This document shows positions 36,438 through 44,264 of a stretch of 64,000 bases of DNA, piece after piece (the first letter of the stretch is position 1; each line of letters starts with the position of its first letter). A program made the position numbers and the translations under genes. The stretch covers positions 4,348,187-4,412,186 of the forward strand of contig NZ_KB913025.1 in assembly GCF_000384075.1 (NCBI RefSeq). The letters are read 5' to 3'. The notes under the pieces were generated by a model that did not search any database, was not told where the DNA came from, and saw nothing but the letters and a program-made list of their open reading frames with translations. Origin of the DNA: Methylovulum miyakonense HT12 (GTDB lineage: Bacteria > Pseudomonadota > Gammaproteobacteria > Methylococcales > Methylomonadaceae).

Positions 36438-36914
36438 TTAAATGCTTTTTTTAATAAAATGGTTTTCAGGAACCAAGCGCGCCTTACTCATGGCGCTAAA
36501 CGGAACCTCAAATACCTGATCGCCTTCCTTAAGCGTAATAATATCACCCGCCACACCTTCGATCGAACCCTTGATTTTTTTACGGTTTTCTATTGGTTTA
36601 AATAAATTGACCAGTACTGTGCTGCCGATGAAGCGTTCAAATTGGCTCACCTTAAAAAATGGCCGGTCTTCACCGGGTGAAGAAATTTCCAATTGATAAT
36701 TGCCGGGTATCGGGTCTTCGACATCCAGCACCCCGCTAACCTGATGGCTGACTTTGCTGCAATCGTCAACCAATATCCCGTTTTCCTTATCAATGTAAAT
36801 CCTTAACAGACCATGTCTGGGATGTGGATGGTAGTCGATGCCGACACATTCATATCCTAAACCTTCAACAACTGGCTCGATCAAGTTGACCAAATGCTCA
36901 GGAGCCTGCTTCAT
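36438..36914 (-). CDS. rimP: Ribosome maturation factor RimP
   Basis: A 158-residue factor needed for assembly of the 30S subunit. From the ATG at 36914 after GAGGAAAA the sequence reads MKQAPEHLVNLIEPVVEGLGYECVGIDY. The N-terminal alpha/beta part has LLRIYIDKENGILVDDCSKVSHQVSGVLDVEDPI and the Sm-like C-terminal part has YQLEISSPGEDRPFFKVSQFERFIG. The family length is about 150. It heads the protein part of the operon, behind tRNA-fMet and two terminators. The open frame further upstream to 36971 overlaps the terminator and is not coding. Confidence 0.96.
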   Translation of the reverse strand: MKQAPEHLVNLIEPVVEGLGYECVGIDYHPHPRHGLLRIYIDKENGILVDDCSKVSHQVSGVLDVEDPIPGNYQLEISSPGEDRPFFKVSQFERFIGSTVLVNLFKPIENRKKIKGSIEGVAGDIITLKEGDQVFEVPFSAMSKARLVPENHFIKKSI

Positions 36915-36937
36915 TTTTTCCTCACTTACTTGCGCAC

Positions 36938-36962
36938 AAAAAAAAAGAGCCAAAGGCTCTTC
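36938..36962 (-). terminator. Second terminator between tRNA-fMet and rimP
   Basis: On the minus strand AAGAGCC TTT GGCTCTT runs into a stretch of nine T. It lies only 23 bases before the rimP start, so readthrough here decides how much tRNA-promoter transcription reaches rimP and nusA. Confidence 0.8.
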
Positions 36963-37002
36963 CATTAACAATCAGTTGTATGCTTCCAATGACCGAAGCC
37001 TA

Positions 37003-37030
37003 TAAAATAAAAAACCCCAAAATGGGGTTT
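37003..37030 (-). terminator. First terminator, directly after tRNA-fMet
   Basis: On the minus strand AAACCCC ATTTT GGGGTTT is followed by TTTTATTTT, beginning eight bases after the tRNA 3' end. It is a strong rho-independent terminator shape. Confidence 0.85.
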
Positions 37031-37037
37031 CTTGATC

Positions 37038-37114
<77 letters not shown>

Positions 37115-37126
37115 ATTGATTTGAGC

Positions 37127-37154
37127 ATTATAGACTCTTTATTATATTTATCAA
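37127..37154 (-). promoter_or_regulatory. Promoter of tRNA-fMet
   Basis: On the minus strand TTGATA, 16 bases, then a perfect TATAAT, located 12 bases before the tRNA 5' end. The upstream side is A/T-rich, which may help. No GC-rich discriminator of the stringent type was seen clearly. Confidence 0.7.
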
Positions 37155-37223
37155 TCTATTTTTTAATTTTGTAATGTAACTCCAATTTCCTTTAACCTAG
37201 CCGCAGTGTTTTTCCGCCCTTCT

Positions 37224-37871
37224 TTACCGGGTCTTGGCCAATAAACCCCCAATTGTCACAAAAACCTCGTGGAACATGCTTTGGGACAGGCGCCTGGTCT
37301 GGATGTTGTAGCGGCTAGTATGGTATGAATCGACAAGCACACGGCCATCCGGCAACAGATGTTGCGCATGGTGCCCAAAAATGGCTTGGCTGGCTTTCAA
37401 TTGATAGGCTTTCAACACTGCTTGGTGGGCAATAGTCCCCAGTGCCAAAATAACCGCGTCTTCGGGCAAGGCCTGTATCTCGGCTGCCAAATACGCATTG
37501 CATTGGGAAATTTCGCCGGGCGTAGGCTTATTTTGTGGTGGCAGGCATTTTACGGCATTGGTGATACGGCAATTCCCTAATACCAGCCCGTCATCAAGCG
37601 ATTCCGAAACCGGTAAACTGCCATAACCAAAGGTATGCAAAGTTTCATAAAGCAGCAAGCCGGCGTAGTCGCCGGTAAATGGCCGCCCGCTGGCATTGGC
37701 CCCGTGCATCCCAGGCGCTAAGCCGACAATCAGCAAACGCGCATGAGGGTCGCCAAAAGGCGCAACTGGCCGGGCATGGTAAGTTGGGCACTGGACTTTA
37801 ACCGCATCCAGAAAGCCAGCCAACCTTTGGCACTGGCGGCAATCCTGATCGAATATTTTTGGGTAAGCCAT
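37224..37871 (-). CDS. Uracil-DNA glycosylase family 5 (UdgB type)
   Basis: A 215-residue DNA-repair glycosylase that removes uracil, and often hypoxanthine or other deaminated bases, from DNA. It starts MAYPKIFDQDCRQC, the first CxxC of the iron-sulfur cluster, and the other cysteines are in CRITNAVKCLPP and ECxx-style SQCNAYL. Motif A reads GLAPGMHGANASGRPFTGD, a family 5 pattern rather than the GEAPG of family 4, and the second motif has DSYHTSRYNIQT. The open frame extends upstream but MAYPKIF is the likely start. It stands alone between the tRNA and the cyclase, on the minus strand. Confidence 0.87.
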   Translation of the reverse strand: MAYPKIFDQDCRQCQRLAGFLDAVKVQCPTYHARPVAPFGDPHARLLIVGLAPGMHGANASGRPFTGDYAGLLLYETLHTFGYGSLPVSESLDDGLVLGNCRITNAVKCLPPQNKPTPGEISQCNAYLAAEIQALPEDAVILALGTIAHQAVLKAYQLKASQAIFGHHAQHLLPDGRVLVDSYHTSRYNIQTRRLSQSMFHEVFVTIGGLLAKTR

Positions 37872-38060
37872 AAGGTTTATCTTAGGTTTTGTATGGGTTA
37901 GGTTGCAGGTCAAGTTTAAGGCCGAAGGGGGCGCTATTCAAAAATAGCTTTCCCGGCAATAAAACAGCATCATAACCCACTGTCATTTTGAAGTGCACAA
38001 TGTGATACTAATTGGGTTTTGGCCGCCAGACTGGTTTTTCAAGATAAGGCTTACATACCG

Positions 38061-40295
38061 ATGCAATTCAGCAACCAATGGTTAGCGTTTTACCGTATCC
38101 TCTTGTGCGTTGCCATTACTGGCGTGCTAGTCATGGACACGGCCGGATTGCTGTCGCTCCCTACTTTGGAACGCATGGAAAACATCCTCTATGACTTGCG
38201 TTTGCGCAAAACCTTGCCCAATACCGTCGATTCGCGCATCGTCATTGTCGCCATTGACGAAGCCAGCCTGGCCCAAGAGGGTCAGTGGCCGTGGGGTAGG
38301 GACAAATTGGCTTATCTTGTCGATATATTGTTTGAATATTACGGCATCAAATTGCTCGGCTTTGACATGGTGTTCTCTGAGCCGGACGACAGTTCAGGGA
38401 TCAAGACCTTGGACAAACTGGCCACCGGGCAATTGCATGATGACGCGCGCTTCTTGTCCGCCCTAAAAACCTTAAAGCCACAATTGTCGTTTGACGAGAT
38501 ATTTGCCCAAAGCCTAAAAAACCGTCCCGTGGTGCTGGGCTATTTTTTCAGCCACCTTCGGGAGAAAGTAGATCAGATAGGTAAATTGCCTACCCCATTA
38601 ACGAATGCCAACAAGCTGCCGTTCAGCCCATACTTATTTGATGCTAAAAGTTATGCGGCCAACCTTCCTGAACTGCAATCCGCCGCCGCTTCCGCAGGTT
38701 TTTTTGAAAACCCTTATATTGACCAAGATGGCATTTACCGAAAACTGCCCTTATTGATCCAATACCAACACCAGCTGTACGAGTCCCTGTCATTGGCCCT
38801 ATTTAGGGCCTTGCTCGATTACCCTACTATCGAATTTGTAGTGGGCGACAAATACGGCCTGCAAAACACCCAAAGCCGTTTGGAAGGGCTGCGTATTGAA
38901 GGGATTTCCATCCCAGTAGATGAAAGCGCCGCCATTTTGTTGCCCTTCCGCGGCCGCCAAGGCAGTTTCCGTTATATCTCTGCGACAGATGTCCTCAGCG
39001 GCACCACCGATATTGCCCAACTGAAAGACAAAATCGTCATTATGGGTTCCACGGCGGTCGGTTTGTTAGATTCGCGGGCAACACCGGTCCAACACATCTA
39101 TCCGGGCGTGGAAGTCCACGCCAACATTTTAAGCGCGATGCTGGACCAAACGATAAAATCGCGCCCCAACTACATTATCATCCCCGAAATCATTGAACTC
39201 ATACTGATTTGCCTATTGATTAATTTTTTATTCCCCCGTTTGTCCGTCATATGGTCGGCAATCACTTTCAGCATCTTATTGGCCGGCGTCATTATAATGA
39301 ATGTGTATTGCTGGGAAGCCTTGGGGATTGATACGATTCTTGCCGTGCCGTTGGCACAGTTATTTTCGCTTTATGGCGTACAGATATTTTTTGGTTTCTT
39401 CCTGGAAAGCCGGAAAAAAAGGCAATTAGGCGCGATGTTCGGGCAATATATCCCACCGGAATTGGTTGAACAAATGAGCCGTTCTGACGAAGCGTTCTCC
39501 TTACAAGGCGAGAGCCGTGAAATGACCGTGTTTTTTTCCGACGTGCGCGGCTTCACCACCATCTCCGAAACCCAAGACCCGCAGGCCCTGTGTGAAATCA
39601 TCAATGCCATTTTCACGCCCGCCACGCGCCTGATACACGAAGCTAACGGCACGATTGACAAGTATATCGGCGATGCCATCATGGCCTTTTGGGGCGCCCC
39701 CATGCACAACCCCCAACATGCGTCAGGGGCGGTGCAATCCGCTTTGGCTATCGTAAAAATGCTCGCCAGCCTACAAACCGAATTTATCAGCAAGGGCTGG
39801 CCAACAATAGACATGGGTATCGGCATCAACACGGGGCCGATGAACGTCGGCAACATGGGTTCGCAATTCCGCATGGCCTATACCGTCATGGGTGATGCCG
39901 TCAATTTGGGGTCACGCCTGGAAGGGCTAACCAAACAATATGGCGTAAAAATCATCGTCAGTGAAACCACGCGCCAGGCCGCACCCGAATTTGTTTACCG
40001 CGAACTTGACCGTGTACGGGTAAAAGGCAAACACCAACCAATCACCATCTACGAACCTATCGGCAAAAAAGAGGAGGTCAGCCCCGAACAATACCAAGCC
40101 ATCGGCCTGCTGGATACGGCCCTGCATTATTACCGGCAACAACAATGGCTTTTGGCATCGGCGATTTTTAAGGAATTGGCGCTCCAGCATCCCAAGGATA
40201 TGTTATATGGGTTATACCTTGACCGCATCGGCCTCTACCAATCCTCGCCGCCTGAAGCGGGTTGGGACGGGGTGTTTACCTATACCAGTAAATAA
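38061..40295 (+). CDS. CHASE2-domain adenylate/guanylate cyclase
   Basis: A 744-residue membrane enzyme. An N-terminal transmembrane segment (about 9-28) is followed by a CHASE2 sensory domain outside the inner membrane (about 30-320; RIVIVAIDEASLAQEGQWPWGRDKLA is typical). Then come three transmembrane segments (about 345-425) and a class III nucleotide cyclase domain (about 460-640). The cyclase keeps both metal aspartates: one in FFSDVRGFTTISE, the other in KYIGDAIMAFWGAP. The transition-state part shows MGDAVNLGSRLEGL. Base preference is not settled by reading alone; cAMP is more common. The ATG at 38061 was chosen; a TTG at 38019 is in frame. The C-terminal 100 residues are TPR-like. The lone cyclic-nucleotide-binding gene follows. 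Confidence 0.9.
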   Translation: MQFSNQWLAFYRILLCVAITGVLVMDTAGLLSLPTLERMENILYDLRLRKTLPNTVDSRIVIVAIDEASLAQEGQWPWGRDKLAYLVDILFEYYGIKLLGFDMVFSEPDDSSGIKTLDKLATGQLHDDARFLSALKTLKPQLSFDEIFAQSLKNRPVVLGYFFSHLREKVDQIGKLPTPLTNANKLPFSPYLFDAKSYAANLPELQSAAASAGFFENPYIDQDGIYRKLPLLIQYQHQLYESLSLALFRALLDYPTIEFVVGDKYGLQNTQSRLEGLRIEGISIPVDESAAILLPFRGRQGSFRYISATDVLSGTTDIAQLKDKIVIMGSTAVGLLDSRATPVQHIYPGVEVHANILSAMLDQTIKSRPNYIIIPEIIELILICLLINFLFPRLSVIWSAITFSILLAGVIIMNVYCWEALGIDTILAVPLAQLFSLYGVQIFFGFFLESRKKRQLGAMFGQYIPPELVEQMSRSDEAFSLQGESREMTVFFSDVRGFTTISETQDPQALCEIINAIFTPATRLIHEANGTIDKYIGDAIMAFWGAPMHNPQHASGAVQSALAIVKMLASLQTEFISKGWPTIDMGIGINTGPMNVGNMGSQFRMAYTVMGDAVNLGSRLEGLTKQYGVKIIVSETTRQAAPEFVYRELDRVRVKGKHQPITIYEPIGKKEEVSPEQYQAIGLLDTALHYYRQQQWLLASAIFKELALQHPKDMLYGLYLDRIGLYQSSPPEAGWDGVFTYTSK

Positions 40296-40620
40296 CACCT
40301 GGCAAACAACCGGAATAGCGGTAAATCCTGGATGGGGTTACCGCTATTAAAGACGACATCAGGAAATTTGGTGAGGTTTTGGTTGCGATGCTGCCACACG
40401 CCCCAATCAAAAAAACGGCTCCAAAACCGCCAATTGCCAATCTTAAGTTCTCTTGGATATTGGTCACTAGAGCCGGGCATTAGCGTGTCAGCCATTAACA
40501 TCATTGTTATGCGATTTTTAAGAGGATATTTGTCTTTAACATAGTCTATAATTCGGATCAATAGACTAATACGTCGCTGATCAGATTTTTCTTTGTCCCT
40601 TTTTATGAGTAAACGCCGCC
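40296..40620. other. Intergenic gap between cyclase and CNB gene
   Basis: About 325 bases. Short open frames exist on both strands (for example minus 40280-40636, plus 40332-40544), but they have no homology signal I can see, no ribosome-binding site and no codon bias, so I do not call a gene. No obvious terminator or promoter pair was found. Confidence 0.4.
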
Positions 40621-41085
40621 ATGATAAATTTAGCATTCTTACTTGATGACCCGGACTTTACTGCGTCCGTCCAATTTACCAAAATCAAGTACCGGACCAA
40701 TGATGTGATATTAAAAGAAAATGAAATTAGCCAGGATGTCTATTTTATTTTGGATGGACAAGTCCAAATCAGCACCTGTATCGGCGAAGAAGTGGATAAA
40801 ATTTTGCCGGGCCTGGCCCGCTTATCTAAAGGTGATTTTTTTGGCGAACTGGCCATGTTTGATGGCGAACCTAGGAGCGCCGAAGTCACCGCCTTGACTG
40901 AATGCGAAATTGCCAAGGTGGACGGCTCACAAATGTTAAGTTTTATGGAGAAATACCCTGAAAAAGGCTATTTTGTGTTGCGTGAGTTATTTATGAATTT
41001 GGTCATGCGCATACGCCAAAACAATTTGCGGACCAAAACCGTGTTGGAATTGTACTTGCAGGAAAACAGCCCCCCGGTATCATAA
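40621..41085 (+). CDS. Stand-alone cyclic nucleotide-binding domain protein
   Basis: A 154-residue protein that is almost only a CNB domain, about residues 15-130. The phosphate-binding cassette reads FGELAMFDGEPRSAEVTAL, with the Glu that holds the ribose and the Arg that holds the phosphate both present, so nucleotide binding is likely. There is no helix-turn-helix, so it is not a CRP-type regulator. It follows the cyclase on the same strand and is probably an effector for the nucleotide it makes. No strong Shine-Dalgarno precedes the ATG. It could act on a partner protein or regulate the adhesin operon that faces it. Confidence 0.82.
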   Translation: MINLAFLLDDPDFTASVQFTKIKYRTNDVILKENEISQDVYFILDGQVQISTCIGEEVDKILPGLARLSKGDFFGELAMFDGEPRSAEVTALTECEIAKVDGSQMLSFMEKYPEKGYFVLRELFMNLVMRIRQNNLRTKTVLELYLQENSPPVS

Positions 41086-41100
41086 GCCCCACCTATACAA

Positions 41101-41150
41101 GCCGTCATTTTAGCCCATCCATAACAGGGTTGGTTTGCCGGAATGACGGC
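41101..41150. terminator. Inverted repeat between the converging CNB and tpsB genes
   Basis: Perfect 9-base arms GCCGTCATT / AATGACGGC separated by 32 bases, lying 15 bases after the CNB gene and 41 bases before the tpsB 3' end. No clear T-run follows, so it may be a weak terminator shared by both strands or a leftover repeat. Confidence 0.35.
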
Positions 41151-41191
41151 GCTAGTGTTGCAAAGCGGACTTTGACGGGTCTTACAATAAC

Positions 41192-42754
41192 TTAATAACG
41201 TAAGACTATACTGGCATGGATCCGGCTATCGCCCGCCTGGGTCGTCACCGCATTATCCAAAGCATTGGCAACGGCAATTTTGGCCTGGAGATAATTTTGC
41301 CACTGCCAGCTAGCCCCGACTCCGGTGCTGCTCAAACTCCAATCGTAAAACTGGCTACCTGAATGGCTTTCCAAACGGCCATGGCCATAATCATAAAAAG
41401 CGAACAAATTGATATGTTGCCAAGAAGGTGTGGTGACTTCAAATTTAACGATTTCGCCACGATCCGCACTGGTTTCCCGCTCCTGATAGCCACGCACATC
41501 GTAACTGCCACCGACCCCCAATTGTTCCCCGGCGATTAACGAATCTTGGCTATATTGCGCGGTAAAAATGGTTTGTACCAGCCATTGCTGGAAGTTAACC
41601 GAGAAATTCCCGCCGTAACGTAACAAATTCCAATCCTGGTTGGCATTTTGCCTGACCAAGCCATAATCGGCCTGATTGTTATGGTCGCCAATACCGGTAT
41701 TGCCCACCCACTGGACGTGATAGCCAAAATGGGTGTTCCGCCAAGGATACTCGGCTTTATACATGACGCTTAATGGCACACTGCGGACATTGTTCCCTAA
41801 GGGGATCGTCCTAAATTGGATGTCGTTGATAAAGTAACGGTTATCAAACCCGATATCCAACCACTGCTCGTAATGCCCCCATTTAGGCAGAAATTGTTGG
41901 TAATGCAGCCCGTACATTTCCCCAGAGCCCGTCACGGTCAAATCACTCGCCACCGTGCCGTTATTGACGTTGGAAAACGCATAATAGGCGCTCAACCAAC
42001 CTTTCAGGGCATAAACGGGCAGGCTGTAACTGGTGCCGTATTGCTCCACCGTATCGGCATGGTCGGGTGAAGTGGTGTAACTGCCATTGAAAATATGGTC
42101 CAGCCCCCATAAGTTGCTGTGTTGCAAAGCCCCGGTCATGCGGAAATTGCCGGTGCTTTTGGTGCCCACGGTGTTTAAGATCAACGAAGCTTGGTAGGGC
42201 CGTTGCTCGGCGACGTTGATTTTGGCATTCACCTGGTCAGCCGTTTCGCTTTGTTTAAACGTCAACTGAAGTTGTTTCGAAGGATGCTTATTGGCAACTT
42301 TGATGGATTCGGCCAAATCGTTGGTATCGGGCGACACGCCCTTACGCAAACTGGGCAAACTGGCAACGATATTCTCTTTGGTAAAATAGTGGTTGCCTTC
42401 GACGTTAATTTCACCTAAGGCAAAGGATACGATACGCAATTTGACATCACCCGCATCCAATGTTTGTGGAGGCAGGACAACCCGATAAAACGGGTGGCCC
42501 TGCTCCCTTATTTTCGTCTCCAAACCCTTGCCCACTTCCTGTAAGGTCTTAAGCGTATATTGACGCTGTTGCAAGGGTTGGAAATAATCGTCCATTTCTG
42601 TTGGCGACAAGGGTGATGCACCTTCAACACTAAAGTGTTTAACCATAAATTGGATGGCCGCAGGCGTAGCCGCCAAACATAAGGGGCTGGACACACAGAA
42701 AATGCCAATCAGCACGGTTTTAAACAATTTATTTGGTGGGCGGAATAATTTCAT
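41192..42754 (-). CDS. Two-partner secretion transporter TpsB (ShlB/FhaC family)
   Basis: A 520-residue outer-membrane beta-barrel that exports the large TpsA adhesin. From the ATG at 42754 a signal peptide runs to SPLCLAATP. Two POTRA domains follow (about residues 35-190; first with IQFMVKHFSVEGASPLSPTEMDDYF and then LGEINVEGNHYFTKENIVASLPSLRKG). The barrel (about 200-520) ends in IHASIVLRY with a terminal aromatic, and has the family motif in GQEQLGVGG-like GEQLGVGGSYDVRGYQERE. It is the third gene of the minus-strand operon after the FecR-domain gene. No unusual residues were seen. Its partner is the gene at 44265-50084. Confidence 0.9.
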   Translation of the reverse strand: MKLFRPPNKLFKTVLIGIFCVSSPLCLAATPAAIQFMVKHFSVEGASPLSPTEMDDYFQPLQQRQYTLKTLQEVGKGLETKIREQGHPFYRVVLPPQTLDAGDVKLRIVSFALGEINVEGNHYFTKENIVASLPSLRKGVSPDTNDLAESIKVANKHPSKQLQLTFKQSETADQVNAKINVAEQRPYQASLILNTVGTKSTGNFRMTGALQHSNLWGLDHIFNGSYTTSPDHADTVEQYGTSYSLPVYALKGWLSAYYAFSNVNNGTVASDLTVTGSGEMYGLHYQQFLPKWGHYEQWLDIGFDNRYFINDIQFRTIPLGNNVRSVPLSVMYKAEYPWRNTHFGYHVQWVGNTGIGDHNNQADYGLVRQNANQDWNLLRYGGNFSVNFQQWLVQTIFTAQYSQDSLIAGEQLGVGGSYDVRGYQERETSADRGEIVKFEVTTPSWQHINLFAFYDYGHGRLESHSGSQFYDWSLSSTGVGASWQWQNYLQAKIAVANALDNAVTTQAGDSRIHASIVLRY

Positions 42755-42793
42755 AGTGCGTTCTTGAAATAATAGGTTGCGCAAACCTGAAGG

Positions 42794-44242
42794 CTAGTTG
42801 CTACATTCATAAGCCGATGACCCATTGTCCGTGCCTTCTTGATCACTTAAGATTGGATAGTTGCCCGGCTTCCCATCGGGACTGGACGATGGCAATGGAT
42901 ACGGATCATGTTGTTGAAAAGATTGTTGCTCGGCCAACCGAATTGTACTTTTTTGTTGGTTGACATAAGCGGCTTCATTTTTGCCCAGATCAACATTGCC
43001 GCCCGTAGCGTTTGCCTGCTTTAACTGCACATGACCCTGATGCACGGTAACATACAAGCCTGAAGGCACACCTTGTTGTTGGCGTTTGCTAAACAGCTTA
43101 TCAAGCGAGCTGTTATCCTTATCGGGCCTTGGCACAAAGTTGTCCGGAATCACTACAGGTATTTCAGGCATTTGAAACACCCCGGCGTTGCGGTTGGCAA
43201 TGTAACCACTCTCCGGCATGGTTATCACCTGTTCGCCACTGCCGTTCCTTAAGACGATTTGCCCTTGCCAGACATGGCTATAAAGGCCTTCGGCAAGCCC
43301 TTCCAGAATACTATCGGCTTGTTGCGGCCGCTGGTTGACGCAAGAGCCTACGCAAGTCAAATCAAATCCCGTCCCGCGTATACCGATAGTGCCCACTGGC
43401 GTTTCAATTGCGTAAGCCGCTTTATTGGCCTTACCGATACTGCCTGTCAGGGCGCGCATCCCGCCGATTGTCAAGCGGTACAAGGCGTGGTCTTGTTCGT
43501 TGTGGCTTTGATAATGATAATCGGCGATTTCCAATTCGCTGTTAGGCTGTAAAGTGATCTTCTCGCCATCCCGGAACACCATCAACGCGAAGCTATTGGC
43601 CTGGCTACGCAAATGGTCGGCGCTATAAATCGGTGCGCCCAAGGCAAGCGGACGCTCCTTGGCATCTTTGTCTTGCAGGTTTTTAGCGATTACCAAGCCT
43701 TTAATGTCAACCACCCGGGCAATCACACTTTGGTCAGTTTTAACGGGGCTTGTTTGCTCCGGTTTAGTTTCTTGCCCGCAATCCTCTTTACAAAGGCGGA
43801 CGGAATACTCGGCCTGTTGCGCTTTAACGGTCGCCAAAGGTGTTTTTATCTGGAAACTGTCAGGCGTCTGCTTGGCTATATCCCCGCTACTCGCCCTCAC
43901 CCCGCCTTCATGCAGCGTCAGTTGCGCCTCCGGATGCGGTGATTGTGTATCATAATGGTCAACCGTAAAATTGCTGTTCGGGCGCACGGTGACCTTAGCG
44001 CCATCATTGAACGTGATGATGACAAAACTACGCTCGGTAGTCTGGATATTGTCCCCCTGATAAACAACCGCCTCTTGTCCAAGTATCCTGGGCGCTGCGC
44101 CCGGTTGTTGGGCGGCATTACTGCCACGGGCGAAACTGATCTTGCCAACCACAGGCGAATCCGCATAACAGGGGACGGCACCCAGCCCTAGCCAAAACAA
44201 TAAGCCTAAATTTTTTATGACGCCGGCAATATGGATGTTCAT
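42794..44242 (-). CDS. Secreted FecR-domain protein
   Basis: A 482-residue protein with a signal peptide (MNIHIAGVIKNLGLLFWLGLGAVPCYA) and repeated FecR-type beta-strand domains. One runs about 30-150 (GDNIQTTERSFVIITFNDGAKVTVRPNS), a second about 180-300 (ADHLRSQANSFALMVFRDGEKITLQPNSELEI, GTIGIRGTGFDLTC), and a shorter third near 400. Cysteines are few and come in pairs. FecR in its classic form is a membrane anti-sigma factor; this one has no cytoplasmic anti-sigma part and no transmembrane helix after the signal, so it is secreted or periplasmic. It lies between TpsA and TpsB, 22 bases after tpsA and 39 bases before tpsB. Confidence 0.85.
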   Translation of the reverse strand: MNIHIAGVIKNLGLLFWLGLGAVPCYADSPVVGKISFARGSNAAQQPGAAPRILGQEAVVYQGDNIQTTERSFVIITFNDGAKVTVRPNSNFTVDHYDTQSPHPEAQLTLHEGGVRASSGDIAKQTPDSFQIKTPLATVKAQQAEYSVRLCKEDCGQETKPEQTSPVKTDQSVIARVVDIKGLVIAKNLQDKDAKERPLALGAPIYSADHLRSQANSFALMVFRDGEKITLQPNSELEIADYHYQSHNEQDHALYRLTIGGMRALTGSIGKANKAAYAIETPVGTIGIRGTGFDLTCVGSCVNQRPQQADSILEGLAEGLYSHVWQGQIVLRNGSGEQVITMPESGYIANRNAGVFQMPEIPVVIPDNFVPRPDKDNSSLDKLFSKRQQQGVPSGLYVTVHQGHVQLKQANATGGNVDLGKNEAAYVNQQKSTIRLAEQQSFQQHDPYPLPSSSPDGKPGNYPILSDQEGTDNGSSAYECSN

Positions 44243-44264
44243 AATGGATTATTTGATCAACAGA

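Noticed and set aside
40280-40636. Minus-strand open frame of about 118 codons between the cyclase and CNB genes
   Set aside because: It overlaps both neighbours, has no ribosome-binding site and no recognised motif.
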